From: Thermopolyspora sp044507605 | GTDB taxonomy: Bacteria; Actinomycetota; Actinomycetes; Streptosporangiales; Streptosporangiaceae | NCBI GenBank assembly: GCA_044507605.1 | Contig: JBIQJI010000004.1 | Location: forward strand, 99,699-163,698 | Reading direction: 5' to 3' | DNA length: 64,000 nucleotides | Notes under the pieces: generated by a model | Told to the model about the DNA's origin: nothing | Databases searched by the model: none | The model's input: only the letters and a program-made list of their open reading frames with translations | Position numbers and translations under genes: made by a program | Part shown: positions 26,001 to 35,208 of the stretch, piece by piece | Numbering within the stretch: the stretch's first letter is position 1 | How the letters are laid out: every line of letters begins with the position of its first letter

Positions 26001-26184
26001 ACGCTTCACTCCCACCCCGGCAGCATAATGAGCCGTCAGCGGGTCTATCGCGGCCTGTGCGCCGGACGTAACATCCGAGTGGGATGTCGGGTGCGTAACG
26101 ACTGCTGTGCGGTGGGCGACGCCGGTTGTATCGTTTTTTGGGGGTTGCCACGCCCCGGCTGCGTGTAGAGGGCGAGAACAGCTT

Positions 26185-27285
26185 ATGGTTTTCTGGAAAA
26201 ACATCCTGCGGCTGGTCCGGAAGAAGTCCATCGGGCCGCCGCTGATCGCGTTATCGTGCCTCATTGCCGGGCTGGTCTATTTCCTGATTCCGACGGTCTA
26301 TGTGTCCTCGGCCTCGATGGTCCTCACCGCGCCGGCCGCGGGCGGCACCCTGCCCACCGACCCCACCAAGCGCGCCGGGCTGACCAACCCGCTGCTGCAG
26401 TTCAACGACGGCCTGCGCACCACGGCCGGCATTCTCATCCTGGCGATGAACAGCCCCGACGTCATGGCCGACCTCGGCATCGTCGAAGACGGCCCCACGC
26501 AGCTCATCGTCAACGACGGACGCACCAACCCCGACCTGCTCGGCATCAGCACGAACGGCCCGTTCATCTACATCGAGACCGACAGCCGGTCGAAGGCCGC
26601 CGCCAAGGACGTCACGCTGCGCGCCCAGCAGCGTATCCGCCAGGAGCTGACCAAGCGCCAGACGGCCCTCAAGGCGCCCAAGTCGACGTTCATCTGGATC
26701 GCCGACGTCGTGCCCCCGTCCACCCCCGAGGCGAAGCTCACCGGCAAGATCACGGCCGCCGCGGCGGCGCTGATCCTCACGCTGCTCGCCGGTTTCGGCA
26801 CGGCCTACCTCGTCACCGAGCTGAAGGCGTCCCGCCGGTCCGCCCGAGCGGCGGACGCCGAGCCCGCCGGACCCCCCGGAGACGAGGCGGGTGACACCGC
26901 GGCGGCACCCGCTCCGGCAGCCCCCGGCGCCGTCCCCGGATCGGGGTCTCCCGGTGCGGTTCCCGTGTACCCACCGGCCGTCATCAGGGACGGCACCGGC
27001 CGGCGCGACCGGGACGACGACGCTCACGACGATGACGACGATCGCCTCGATGACGAAGACTCCGAGACGACCGCCGTGATGGACGCCACCGAGCTGCGCA
27101 TGCGGCTGGCCGGCCGCGGCGGCGAAGCCACCGGGCGCGACTCCGGCGCGCGTGACGCCGCGGGGCGTGACGGCGCACGCCGGGGCGCGTACACCGGCGG
27201 CGAAACCGCCGACGAGCCCGTCGTGGTGGTGGTGCCGGGACGGGGCGACCCGAAGGGGGCGGAGCGCCCCCGCAGGCTGGCCTGA
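26185..27285 (+). CDS. Wzz-like polysaccharide co-polymerase, copy 1
   Basis: 366 residues: a membrane helix at about 18-38, an extracytoplasmic domain starting VYVSSASMVLTAP, a second helix at about 190-212, then a 150-residue disordered acidic cytosolic tail (RDRDDDAHDDDDDRLDDED). The family controls chain length with the Wzy polymerase; a tyrosine-kinase domain is absent. Codon 23 is TTA (26251-26253), suggesting bldA-dependent translation. The spacer to the divergent acyltransferase holds a small inverted repeat, ACATCC/GGATGT (26071-26087). Confidence 0.83.
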   Translation: MVFWKNILRLVRKKSIGPPLIALSCLIAGLVYFLIPTVYVSSASMVLTAPAAGGTLPTDPTKRAGLTNPLLQFNDGLRTTAGILILAMNSPDVMADLGIVEDGPTQLIVNDGRTNPDLLGISTNGPFIYIETDSRSKAAAKDVTLRAQQRIRQELTKRQTALKAPKSTFIWIADVVPPSTPEAKLTGKITAAAAALILTLLAGFGTAYLVTELKASRRSARAADAEPAGPPGDEAGDTAAAPAPAAPGAVPGSGSPGAVPVYPPAVIRDGTGRRDRDDDAHDDDDDRLDDEDSETTAVMDATELRMRLAGRGGEATGRDSGARDAAGRDGARRGAYTGGETADEPVVVVVPGRGDPKGAERPRRLA

Positions 27286-27345
27286 CCGCGTCGTTCGCCC
27301 ATGGGTCCGTGTCCGTGCTCCCCCGGCCGCCGCCGCGCGCCCGCC

Positions 27346-28224
27346 CTACTGCGAGCCGGCGATCTCGACGCAGCGCCGGATCGCGGCCGAGCGCACGTCC
27401 TCCGGGGTGTGCGACTTGGCCGAGATCATCATCGCGATCGCATCGGGCCCCAGCCGTTCGGCGAACGCGAGGGCGTCGGCGGTGCTCAGCGGCGTCCGCT
27501 GCCAGGAGTTGTGGCAGATCGTGATGTCCGACGGAGGGCGCGTCTCGGCGCAGAGAACCTCGTCGACGAACACCCCGTAGAGAATGAATTCCGAGATATG
27601 CAACCGGGAGTTGAAGGCGTCCATCCAGTGCAGCCCGGTCGTCTCGGTGATGCGCAGCTGCATGGCCCGCACGATGGCGGGGTCCCAAAAGTTCAGCGGC
27701 GACACGTAATCGGGCAGCGGCGGCGGTGGCGCGGCCGGCAGCCCGAGCAGTTCACGGGCGATCCGATGCCAGGTGACATGCCTTTCCATGTCGGCGGTCA
27801 CGCCACGCTCGTCGCGGTAGAGACACAGCCGCCCGCCGGCCGTGAACCGCTCGGCGTTCGTGGGCCGCACCAGCACCACGTCGGAGTCGGCGAGCAACAC
27901 GACGTCCGCCTCGATGAGACCCGCGGCGGCGATTTTGATCGCCTGCTGCATCACCCAGCCGCGCACCGGCGGCCAGGGCCGGCGCACATTCACGTAAACG
28001 TCCGTGCGGGGCACCGGGCGGTAGCGGGAGGGCAGCAGTTCCGACCGTGGCCACACCCGGCAGCGGGGACCGGCGAACGGCGCGAAGAGCCGCGCGTCGC
28101 GTTCCGGCACGAAAACGTGGTGAATGGTCTCGGCCGAGGTGAACCGCAGCACCGAGCGGTGCAGCTCGGGAAACAGGGCCACATCGTCTCGATAACTCGG
28201 GGTGATGACCGCCAGCTTGGTCAT
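27346..28224 (-). CDS. DUF6492 protein, glycosyltransferase-like
   Basis: A 292-residue protein starting MTKLAVITPSYRDDVALFPELHRSV, with ADVVLLADSDVVLVRP (DxD-like) in the middle and conserved HISEFILYGVFVDEV and HNSWQRTPL segments, which fit the DUF6492 family. It looks like a GT-A nucleotide-sugar transferase but no activity is assigned. ATG 28224 is chosen because it starts at the conserved core; ATG 28233 is possible. It is leftward between the two rightward wzz-like genes. Confidence 0.82.
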   Translation of the reverse strand: MTKLAVITPSYRDDVALFPELHRSVLRFTSAETIHHVFVPERDARLFAPFAGPRCRVWPRSELLPSRYRPVPRTDVYVNVRRPWPPVRGWVMQQAIKIAAAGLIEADVVLLADSDVVLVRPTNAERFTAGGRLCLYRDERGVTADMERHVTWHRIARELLGLPAAPPPPLPDYVSPLNFWDPAIVRAMQLRITETTGLHWMDAFNSRLHISEFILYGVFVDEVLCAETRPPSDITICHNSWQRTPLSTADALAFAERLGPDAIAMMISAKSHTPEDVRSAAIRRCVEIAGSQ

Positions 28225-28414
28225 GAATGGCATACTCCAGTTCTGCCGAAAATCCGCGGTCACGCTTCGGTATCGGCGTGGCGGGCGAGCCGCCGCGATA
28301 CCTACCTTATTGCAAAAGCCGGTGCAGCCGACATGAATCCTGCTCCGGGCCGGGCGTGCCGTGAATGCGGGCCCTGGTTTCCGGAAGGCGGCCGGTCGAT
28401 TCGGAAGGAAACTT

Positions 28415-29146
28415 ATGGACTTCTGGGGGACCGTCCTTGTCTTGTTCCGGCGATGGTACATCGCCATACCCGCATTTTTGCTTTCCGTGGCGGCGGCGTT
28501 CGGCGTGTACGCCACGATTCCGACCATCTATGTTTCGACATCGGTGCTGGTGCTCACCACCCCGACCACGGGCACCAGCCTGCCGGCCGACCCGCGCATC
28601 CCCAACGAGCTGACGAACCCGATGCTGCACTTCGACAACGGGCTGAGCGTCTCCGCCTCGATCCTCATCGCGGCGCTCGGGACGCCCGACATGGCCGCTG
28701 AGCTGGGCATCGTCCCCGGCGGGGAGACCGAATACAAGGTGACCAACGGCAGTAGCAATCTGGAATCGCTCGCCACCGGGCCGCTCCTGTTCGTCGAAGG
28801 CGACAGCCGTACCCCGGAAGGGGCCACGGCGATCGTCCGGAAAGTCGTGGAACGGGCTAAAGCCGAACTGGACGCGCGGCAGAAGGCCGTGCACGCCCCG
28901 CGCGCGACCTACATCACGATGTACGAGGCGGTGCCGCCCACCACGCCCGAACCGCGGAAAGGGCGGAAGCTGCGCGGCTTCGCCGCCGCGCTCGGCATGG
29001 GCGTGGTGGGGTCGCTGTGCGCGACGTTCGCGACGGAGAGCCTGATCTCCGCACGCCGGGCCCGGCGCCGGCTCCGGAACCTGGTCACCGGGCCGTCGGC
29101 CGGGCAGGCCGCCGAGCGGGTCGTCGCTTCGGCGCCGGGGCGGTGA
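28415..29146 (+). CDS. Wzz-like polysaccharide co-polymerase, copy 2
   Basis: 243 residues and clearly paralogous to the product of 26185-27285: helix at about 15-36, IPTIYVSTSVLVLTTPTTGTSLPADP, TNPMLHFDNGLSVSASILI, a YITMYEAVPPTTPEP segment before the second helix, and a short basic tail. Chain-length control with the Wzy protein encoded 4 bp downstream is the expected role. GGAAGGAA lies upstream of the ATG. It lacks the long acidic tail of copy 1. Confidence 0.83.
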   Translation: MDFWGTVLVLFRRWYIAIPAFLLSVAAAFGVYATIPTIYVSTSVLVLTTPTTGTSLPADPRIPNELTNPMLHFDNGLSVSASILIAALGTPDMAAELGIVPGGETEYKVTNGSSNLESLATGPLLFVEGDSRTPEGATAIVRKVVERAKAELDARQKAVHAPRATYITMYEAVPPTTPEPRKGRKLRGFAAALGMGVVGSLCATFATESLISARRARRRLRNLVTGPSAGQAAERVVASAPGR

Positions 29147-29150
29147 CCCG

Positions 29151-30536
29151 TTGACCACCGATGACACCCTGCCGCAGAGCGCGCGACGGGCCGATGGGGC
29201 CACGCTGGCCGCCATCTTCATCATGACCCTGCTGATCATCCCTGCCCGGCTCGTGTTCAAGGTGCTGCCGCTGTCGCTCACCCCGGCCAACGCCGTGAGC
29301 CTGCTCGCCACCATCTGCTGGCTGCTCGCGCAGTTCACCCTCTCGCTCGGCATGGCCAAGGGCCGCACACCCGTACGCACCGCCCTCTTCGTCTACGCGA
29401 CGGCGATGCTGGCCACCTACGGCTACGCCACCTACGGCTACCTGCCCTCCGACGAGCTCAACCTCGCCGACCACGCCTTCATTCTGATCATCGCCGACGT
29501 GGGCATCGCGCTGCTCGTCTGCGACGGGGTCCGCGGCCTCGACCGGCTGGACTTCGTCCTGAAGGCGGCCGTCGTCGGCGGCGCGGCCATTTCGATCATC
29601 GCGGGGTTCCAGTTCGCCTTCGACCTGGACCTGACCCGCTACCTGGAGCTGCCGGTGCTGCACTACACCTCCGACGACTCGGCGGTGCTGGAGCGGTCCG
29701 ACCTGCGGCGGGTCGCGGCCACCACCGGCCACCCCATCGAGTTCGGCGTCGTCTGCGCGATGCTGCTGCCGCTCGCCGTCCACTACGGATTCCAGGCGCG
29801 CGAGCGCGGGGAGGCCATGTGGCGGTGGTGGGCCTGCGCGGGCCTGATCGCCCTGGGGCTGATGTTCTCGGTCTCCCGCTCGGCGATGCTGGGGGTGTTC
29901 GGAGCCGGCATCGTGCTGTTCCTCGGCTGGCCCGGCCGCCGCCGGCTCCAGGCGCTGGCCGTGACCGGCGGGTTCTTCGTCGCCGTGTGGCTGCTCGTGC
30001 CCGGCCTGATCGGCACGATCTACGGGCTGTTCGCCAACATCGGCAACGACGACAGCATCAGATACCGCACCCACGACTACGCCGTCGCCGCCGCCGAGAT
30101 CGCCAGACACCCGTGGCTGGGCCGGGGGGCCGGCACCTGGTACGCCCCCAAGTACCAGGTCTTCGACAACTCCTACATCCTGTCCACCGTCGAAACCGGG
30201 CTCATCGGCATCACCGTGATCGTCGGCATGTTCCTGTGCGCGATCGTGTCCGCCCTGCTCGCCCGCTACCGCAGCGTCGACGAGGGCGCACGCGACCTCG
30301 GCCTCGCCCTCGCCGCCGCGCTGCTGGTGCCGCTGATCGACGCGGCGACCTTCGACCTGCTGGCCTTCAGCACCGTCACCGGGCTGTCCTTCCTGCTGAT
30401 CGGCGCGAGCGGCGCGCTGCTGAGACACGCGACCGGGACGGCCGCCCCGACCGGCACCCTGCGCCGGTCCCCGTTATCCCGGGGGCTGAGCGCGATGCGG
30501 GCGCGGCTGGAGCGGACCGGCTCGGCTCAGGTCTGA
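29151..30536 (+). CDS. O-antigen ligase/polymerase family membrane protein (Wzy-like)
   Basis: 461 residues with about 11 membrane helices and a large periplasmic loop, as in Wzy/WaaL proteins. The ATTGHPIEFG and HPWLGRGAGTWY blocks resemble the conserved loop regions. It would polymerise flipped repeat units. The start is TTG at 29151, 4 bp after the wzz-like stop. Leu442 is coded by TTA (30474-30476). The last 10 bp overlap the convergent beta-helix gene. Confidence 0.86.
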   Translation: MTTDDTLPQSARRADGATLAAIFIMTLLIIPARLVFKVLPLSLTPANAVSLLATICWLLAQFTLSLGMAKGRTPVRTALFVYATAMLATYGYATYGYLPSDELNLADHAFILIIADVGIALLVCDGVRGLDRLDFVLKAAVVGGAAISIIAGFQFAFDLDLTRYLELPVLHYTSDDSAVLERSDLRRVAATTGHPIEFGVVCAMLLPLAVHYGFQARERGEAMWRWWACAGLIALGLMFSVSRSAMLGVFGAGIVLFLGWPGRRRLQALAVTGGFFVAVWLLVPGLIGTIYGLFANIGNDDSIRYRTHDYAVAAAEIARHPWLGRGAGTWYAPKYQVFDNSYILSTVETGLIGITVIVGMFLCAIVSALLARYRSVDEGARDLGLALAAALLVPLIDAATFDLLAFSTVTGLSFLLIGASGALLRHATGTAAPTGTLRRSPLSRGLSAMRARLERTGSAQV

Positions 30537-32566
30537 CAGGCCAGCGGCCCGACGGTCGACGTGACACGGTAGTCGTCGTCGATGGTCACCAGCGAGTTGC
30601 CGGACCAGGTGATGGACGGGCAGTCGGCCTCGACCGGGCCGTAGATCCACGACTTGTCGACCAGCTTGTTGCCGCGCACGACCTGCCTGCCGTGGGCGTT
30701 CTTCAGCTGGATGCTGTAGGTGCCGCCCATGACCAGGTTGTCGGTGACCGTCACGTCGGCGAGGCCGTCGTCGGTCAGGAACAGCGGGGCCGTGATGTCG
30801 CGGGCGTCCCGCTGGTCGATCGTGTTGTGGTCGATGACCAGGCCGCTGCCCGCGTTGTACGTCTGCACGCCGTCGGAGTGGTCTCCCGGGTTGGAGCACA
30901 GGTGCACGTACGAGTCCCGGATCACGATGTCGTCGCCGGAGGCGCGGAAGCCGTCGCCGTGGCCGCGGACGAGCACCCGGACCGCCGTGTAGTGCGCGTC
31001 GCCGATGCCGGGCGCCGTGAGACAGCCCTTGGCGGGGCCGACCGTCGAGTCGGTGATGGTGAACGAGTAGAAGCGGCCGCCCTGCTCGCCGAGCACGGTG
31101 CCGTCGATCCGGCTGTTCCTGATGACCACGTCATCGGCGGTGATCAGCAGATCGCCGGGGATGTGCACGCCGTCGAGCACCGTGCCCCGCCGTGTGATCT
31201 GATACTGGCCGCCGTCATGCTGCAGCGTCGTCCTGGTCAGTTGCACTCCGTCCGGCACGCCCGTGCACTCCGGGGTCGGGAACCCCGCGCAGCCGCTGCC
31301 GTGGCCCTCCGCCGAGGTCGCGCTCGTGGTGGGCGTGGTGGACGGCGACCCGGCCGGCCCGGTCGGCGACTTCGACGCAGACCGCGACGCCGACGGTGCC
31401 GGGGACGGCCGCGATGTCGCGGTCGGGCCGGGCCGCGGGGTGCGGGACGGGCCGGTCGTCGGCGTGGGCTTCGTCGTGTGCCGCGGACTGGGGGAGTGGC
31501 CGGGCCGGGGACGTCCGGAGGCGCCCCCGGGCGTGGCCGAGGCCGTGGCCGACGCCGCCGGGCCCGGCGACCCGTGCCCGTCCGGCCGGTCCGTGTGGCC
31601 GGGGGCGTGGCCGGGAGTGCGGCCCGGCTCCCCGGTCGGGCCGCCCGGCCGTCCGGTGGGCCGCTCGCCGCGCCCCTGGCCACGGCCGGGCGAAGTCGTC
31701 GCGGTGGCGGACGGCGATGCGGCGGGCGACGTGGACGGCGATGGGGAGGAGACCGGGCCGGTCGCCGGGGCGTCGGCGGCCGGGGTGGGCGAGCCCGGCG
31801 TGGTTGCGGCCGGGGCGCCGCTCGGGGTCGTCGAGGGCGCGCCGTCCGTCGGCGTCACCGGCGCGGCGGGGGTGGGCGTCGCGGGGTGGGTGTGCTTCCA
31901 GCGGTAGATCGGGTCGACGTAGTAGGCGTAGTTCTTGGGGTTCCAATGCTTGGGGAAGCCGCCCTTGCCGTAGACGTACACCCCGGTGCGCTTGGCCGTC
32001 GACAGCGGGCCGCTGCGCTCGGGCTCGGCGCCGGGCGTGCCGACGTAGGTGCCCTGGCTGTGGAACGACACCGTGTAGACGATGCCCTGGTCGATCTGCA
32101 CCGGGTCGTCGAAGCGGGCCTCCTGCCAGCCCGAGCCCGTCTCGTCGGTGAACGTGACCTTGGCGAGGCGATGGCCCTCATCGTCCCACAGGCTGCCGGT
32201 GTGCTTGCCCCGCTCGCCGGACGCCTTGTAGAAGCGCACGCCGGTCACCCAGCCGTCATGGTCGGCGGTGAAGCGGGTGCCGAGCTCGACGGGGGCGCTG
32301 GTGAACGACTTGGGCGTGAAGGCGGGCTTGCGGAGCCACAGGCTCGTCTCCTTGGTCTCGGTCGTGGGCCGGGGATCGGCGGCGACCGCGGTGAACCGGG
32401 TGACGGTGTCGCGCTTTTGCACCATGATCCAGGCCATGGGCGCCCCGGCCGCGACGACGACACCGCCCGCGATGAGGGAGGCCAGCCCGGCGCGGGAGAA
32501 CCGCCGACGGCCGGGTGGCCCGTGCCGGCCGGACCTGCCGTGCCGTGCGGGCGGCGGGTAGGACAT
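30527..32566 (-). CDS. DUF4082 plus right-handed beta-helix exported protein
   Basis: 679 residues. A basic start (RRRFSRAGLASLIAGGVVVAAG, about 20-41) is a signal anchor. Residues 70-225 are a DUF4082 domain (LWLRKPAFTPKSF, VTGVRFYKASGERGKHTGSLW). Residues 226-400 are a Pro/Thr/Ser-rich wall-spanning linker. The C-terminal 280 residues are a right-handed parallel beta-helix with RASGDDIVIRDSYVHLCSNPGDHSDGVQTYN and a YSIQLKNAHGRQVVRGN segment. This part is nearly a copy of the lipoprotein encoded at 33680-34567. Such helices bind, cleave or epimerise polysaccharides; catalytic type is not evident. Confidence 0.85.
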   Translation of the reverse strand: MSYPPPARHGRSGRHGPPGRRRFSRAGLASLIAGGVVVAAGAPMAWIMVQKRDTVTRFTAVAADPRPTTETKETSLWLRKPAFTPKSFTSAPVELGTRFTADHDGWVTGVRFYKASGERGKHTGSLWDDEGHRLAKVTFTDETGSGWQEARFDDPVQIDQGIVYTVSFHSQGTYVGTPGAEPERSGPLSTAKRTGVYVYGKGGFPKHWNPKNYAYYVDPIYRWKHTHPATPTPAAPVTPTDGAPSTTPSGAPAATTPGSPTPAADAPATGPVSSPSPSTSPAASPSATATTSPGRGQGRGERPTGRPGGPTGEPGRTPGHAPGHTDRPDGHGSPGPAASATASATPGGASGRPRPGHSPSPRHTTKPTPTTGPSRTPRPGPTATSRPSPAPSASRSASKSPTGPAGSPSTTPTTSATSAEGHGSGCAGFPTPECTGVPDGVQLTRTTLQHDGGQYQITRRGTVLDGVHIPGDLLITADDVVIRNSRIDGTVLGEQGGRFYSFTITDSTVGPAKGCLTAPGIGDAHYTAVRVLVRGHGDGFRASGDDIVIRDSYVHLCSNPGDHSDGVQTYNAGSGLVIDHNTIDQRDARDITAPLFLTDDGLADVTVTDNLVMGGTYSIQLKNAHGRQVVRGNKLVDKSWIYGPVEADCPSITWSGNSLVTIDDDYRVTSTVGPLACQT

Positions 32567-32684
32567 GTCTGCAGACCTCCGTGCGCCGGCCCCCGCAGCG
32601 GGCCCGTGCTCTCACGGGTCTCAGCAGGCGCCGCCTTCTCTTTGGTACCGATCCGTGTGCCGTCGGTCATTGTGGTGCGTCAGA

Positions 32685-33683
32685 TCACGGGTCCGCATCA
32701 ATTTGGCGATATTTACTTAATCTTCTGATTTTTCGTTGTGGATCACTGTCAGGTCGCGCGGGCGGGGACAGGTCCGCGCCGCGCAGCAGCGCGAGCATCA
32801 CGACGGCGACCGTGCCCCCGGCGCCCAGCGCGATCGCCCGGCCGGCGGCGAACGCCGAATGGTCCGCCACCCCGTGGGTGACCTGGGCCGGAAAGGCCGT
32901 CAGGTCGTTCAGCACGGCCGCGCCCACGATCACCCCGGCGCCCAGGGTGCCGAGCAGCGCGCGGCCGATCGGCGCCGGCGACCGTGCCTGGCACACCGAG
33001 CCGCGCCAGGCGAGCAGCGCCACCGCCGCGCAGGAGTAGGCGAGCACGATCAGGTCGCCGCCGACCGTGTCGCTCGGCCGATGCCAGCTCGCGGTGACCG
33101 TCGCCGCCCCGACGCCCGTCGCGAACAGGCAGCTCACGAACACCACCGCGCCTCGCGCCCGGTAGGGCACCACCATGAGCAGCCCGCACATCACCGCCAT
33201 CGCCACGGTGACGTGCCCGCTCGGGAAGCTCTGGTCTTCGCGGCGCTCGCCGGCGTGCAGCAGGATCGGCCGCGACAGCACGGCCGTGCGGAGCACCACC
33301 GAGGTGACCACCGAGGCCACGATCACCCCGGCCCCGGCCAGCGCCAGGTCGCCCCGGCGGCGCAGCAGCCCGATGGCCGCGACGACCAGCACCGCGCCGG
33401 CCGTCGAGAACACCGTGATCTCGGCGAGGGCGTTCTCCGACAGCCGGTTCAGCAGCGGACCCGCCACCCCGCCCCCGCCATGCGCCGCCACCAGCTCGGC
33501 GCCTCGCAGCACGGCGTCCTCGAACCGCTGCCCGGCCCGCGTCCACACCGCCCCGACGTACACCGCGACGAGCAGCACGACGCACACCACCCCGGTGCCC
33601 ACCGCCCGCCGCCGGACGAGCCCCCGCACCCCCTGATCCGTCTGATCCACGACCGGCCCCCGCCGCACCGCCGACCAGGTCAT
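32685..33683 (-). CDS. PAP2-family membrane phosphatase
   Basis: 332 residues with about 8 membrane helices. The acid-phosphatase motifs are present: SFPSGHVTVAMAVM (motif 2) and TVTASWHRPSDTVGGDLI (motif 3). It may recycle undecaprenyl pyrophosphate, which fits a locus that consumes the lipid carrier. The frame is open far upstream, but ATG 33683 overlaps the stop of the upstream beta-helix gene (ATGA) and begins a normal sequence. Confidence 0.87.
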   Translation of the reverse strand: MTWSAVRRGPVVDQTDQGVRGLVRRRAVGTGVVCVVLLVAVYVGAVWTRAGQRFEDAVLRGAELVAAHGGGGVAGPLLNRLSENALAEITVFSTAGAVLVVAAIGLLRRRGDLALAGAGVIVASVVTSVVLRTAVLSRPILLHAGERREDQSFPSGHVTVAMAVMCGLLMVVPYRARGAVVFVSCLFATGVGAATVTASWHRPSDTVGGDLIVLAYSCAAVALLAWRGSVCQARSPAPIGRALLGTLGAGVIVGAAVLNDLTAFPAQVTHGVADHSAFAAGRAIALGAGGTVAVVMLALLRGADLSPPARPDSDPQRKIRRLSKYRQIDADP

Positions 33684-34567
33684 CCCTGGCAGGCCAGCGG
33701 GCCGACCGTCGAGGTCACCCGGTAGTCGTCGTCGATCGTCACGAGGGTGTTGCCCGACCAGTCGACCGTGCCGCAGTCGGAGTCGACCGGGCCGTAGACC
33801 CACGACTTGTCGACCAGCTTGTTGTCGCGGACCACCTGTCTGCCCCGCACGTTGCGCACCTGGATGCTGTAGGTGCCGCCCATCACCAGGTTGTCGGTAA
33901 CGGTCACGTCGACGGCCTGCTCGTCGGTGATGAAGATGGGCGCGGTGATGTCCTTGGCGAACCTCTGGTCGATCGTGTTGTGGTGCAGCACCAGGCCCCG
34001 GCCCGTCATGTACGTCTGGATGCCGTCGGAGTGGTCGCCCGGGTTGGAGCACAGCCGGACATAGGAGTCGCGAATGTCGATGTCGTCGCCGGAGGCGCGG
34101 AACCCGTCGCCGTGGCCGCGGACGAGCACCCCCTTCGCCGCGTAGCGGGCCTCGCCGATGCCCGGCGAGGTCAGGCAGCCCTTCTCGGGGCCGACGGTCG
34201 AGTCGGTGATGGTGAACGAGTAGCTCTTGCCGGAGTATTCGTCGAGCACCATGCCGTCGATGCGGCTGTCGATGACGCGCACGTCGTCGGCCGTGATCAG
34301 CAGGTCGCCCGGAATGTGCACCCGCTCCAGCACCGTGCCCCTCTTGGTCACCCGGTAGACGCCCTCCTCGGTGAGCTTGAGCGTGGTGAGCTCGGTGCCC
34401 GGCGGCACCCCCGTGCAGGCGGGGGTCGGGTAGCCGGGGCACCTGCCCTTCGGGGCGGTGGCCGCGGGGCTCGGCGTCGGAGCCGGGGGCGAGGGGGTGC
34501 TCGTGCAGGCCGCGAGCACGATCACCAGCGCTGCGAGAAGGACAGCGGGCCGAAGGACCCGTCGCAT
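33680..34567 (-). CDS. Right-handed beta-helix lipoprotein
   Basis: 295 residues with a lipoprotein signal ending LAAC (Cys20 or Cys21), a short Pro/Thr-rich linker and a beta-helix domain starting CPGYPTPACTGVP. Long stretches match the C-terminal domain of the DUF4082 protein at 30527-32566, including HIPGDLLITADDV, GHGDGFRASGDDI and TIDDDYRVTSTVGPLACQ. It would sit on the outer face of the membrane and act on the polymer. The spacing of turns (repeated VTDN, DNKLV) supports the fold. It is the first gene of a unit with the PAP2 gene. Confidence 0.88.
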   Translation of the reverse strand: MRRVLRPAVLLAALVIVLAACTSTPSPPAPTPSPAATAPKGRCPGYPTPACTGVPPGTELTTLKLTEEGVYRVTKRGTVLERVHIPGDLLITADDVRVIDSRIDGMVLDEYSGKSYSFTITDSTVGPEKGCLTSPGIGEARYAAKGVLVRGHGDGFRASGDDIDIRDSYVRLCSNPGDHSDGIQTYMTGRGLVLHHNTIDQRFAKDITAPIFITDEQAVDVTVTDNLVMGGTYSIQVRNVRGRQVVRDNKLVDKSWVYGPVDSDCGTVDWSGNTLVTIDDDYRVTSTVGPLACQG

Positions 34568-34622
34568 CGTCTCTGCTCCGTTTCGCGTCAATGGCGGGGT
34601 GCGGATGGGAAAACGTCTGCGC

Positions 34623-35174
34623 CTAGTGTCGCGGGTCGCCCAGCGTCTTGCGTAACACGGCCCAGGAGCCGGCCGACAGGTCGCGCTCGCTGATCGCCGT
34701 GACCGGAAGCGGCCAGTCGATCGCGAGGTCGGGGTCGTCGTAACGCACCGAGACGTCCTCGGCGGGATCGTGCTCGCGGTCGATGCGGTAGCACACGTCG
34801 GCCTCGGCGGTGAGGGCCTGGAAGCCGTGCAGCAGGCCCGGCGGGACGTACAGCGTGACGAACGACTCGTCGTCGAGCCGCACCGACATGGCCCGGCCGA
34901 ACGTCGGCGAGGACGGACGCGCGTCGACCAGCACGTCGTGCACCGCGCCCCGCGCGCACCGCACCAGCTTGGCCTCGCCCCGCCCCACGCGACCGTGCAG
35001 GCCGCGGATCGTGCCCTGCCGCGAGCGCGACTGGCTGTCCTGCACGAACGGGCCGATGCCGAACTCGGCCTCGAAAGCCGCGTCGAACGTGCGGGTGAAC
35101 AGCCCCCTGTCGTCACGGTGCGGCGTCGGCACGAACAGCAGGACGCCATCGAGCGTGGAACGCTCTACCCTCAT
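34623..35174 (-). CDS. rmlC: dTDP-4-dehydrorhamnose 3,5-epimerase, copy 2
   Basis: 183 residues, the usual RmlC length. It has RGLHGR with catalytic His60, VLVDARPSSPTFGR, YVPPGLLHGF and RYDDPDLAIDWP. It converts dTDP-4-keto-6-deoxyglucose to the L-lyxo form for rhamnose. This copy is more typical than the one at 14494. ATG 35174 begins the conserved core; the frame is open upstream but only through shadow sequence. It is divergent from a GT2 gene with 34 bp between the starts. Confidence 0.92.
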   Translation of the reverse strand: MRVERSTLDGVLLFVPTPHRDDRGLFTRTFDAAFEAEFGIGPFVQDSQSRSRQGTIRGLHGRVGRGEAKLVRCARGAVHDVLVDARPSSPTFGRAMSVRLDDESFVTLYVPPGLLHGFQALTAEADVCYRIDREHDPAEDVSVRYDDPDLAIDWPLPVTAISERDLSAGSWAVLRKTLGDPRH

Positions 35175-35208
35175 GGCAGCCGATCCTTCCTTGAACTGGA
35201 GACGCCGG

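Noticed and set aside
26185..29146. Tyrosine kinase (Wzc-type) domain fused to the Wzz-like proteins
   Set aside because: Neither protein contains Walker motifs; copy 1 has only an acidic disordered tail.
32567..32684. Riboswitch upstream of the DUF4082/beta-helix gene
   Set aside because: The region has GC hairpins but I could not match the conserved cores of ydaO, GEMM or cobalamin switches.
29819..32728. A 969-codon rightward frame across the polymerase and beta-helix genes
   Set aside because: Composition-driven shadow of two well-supported genes on both strands.
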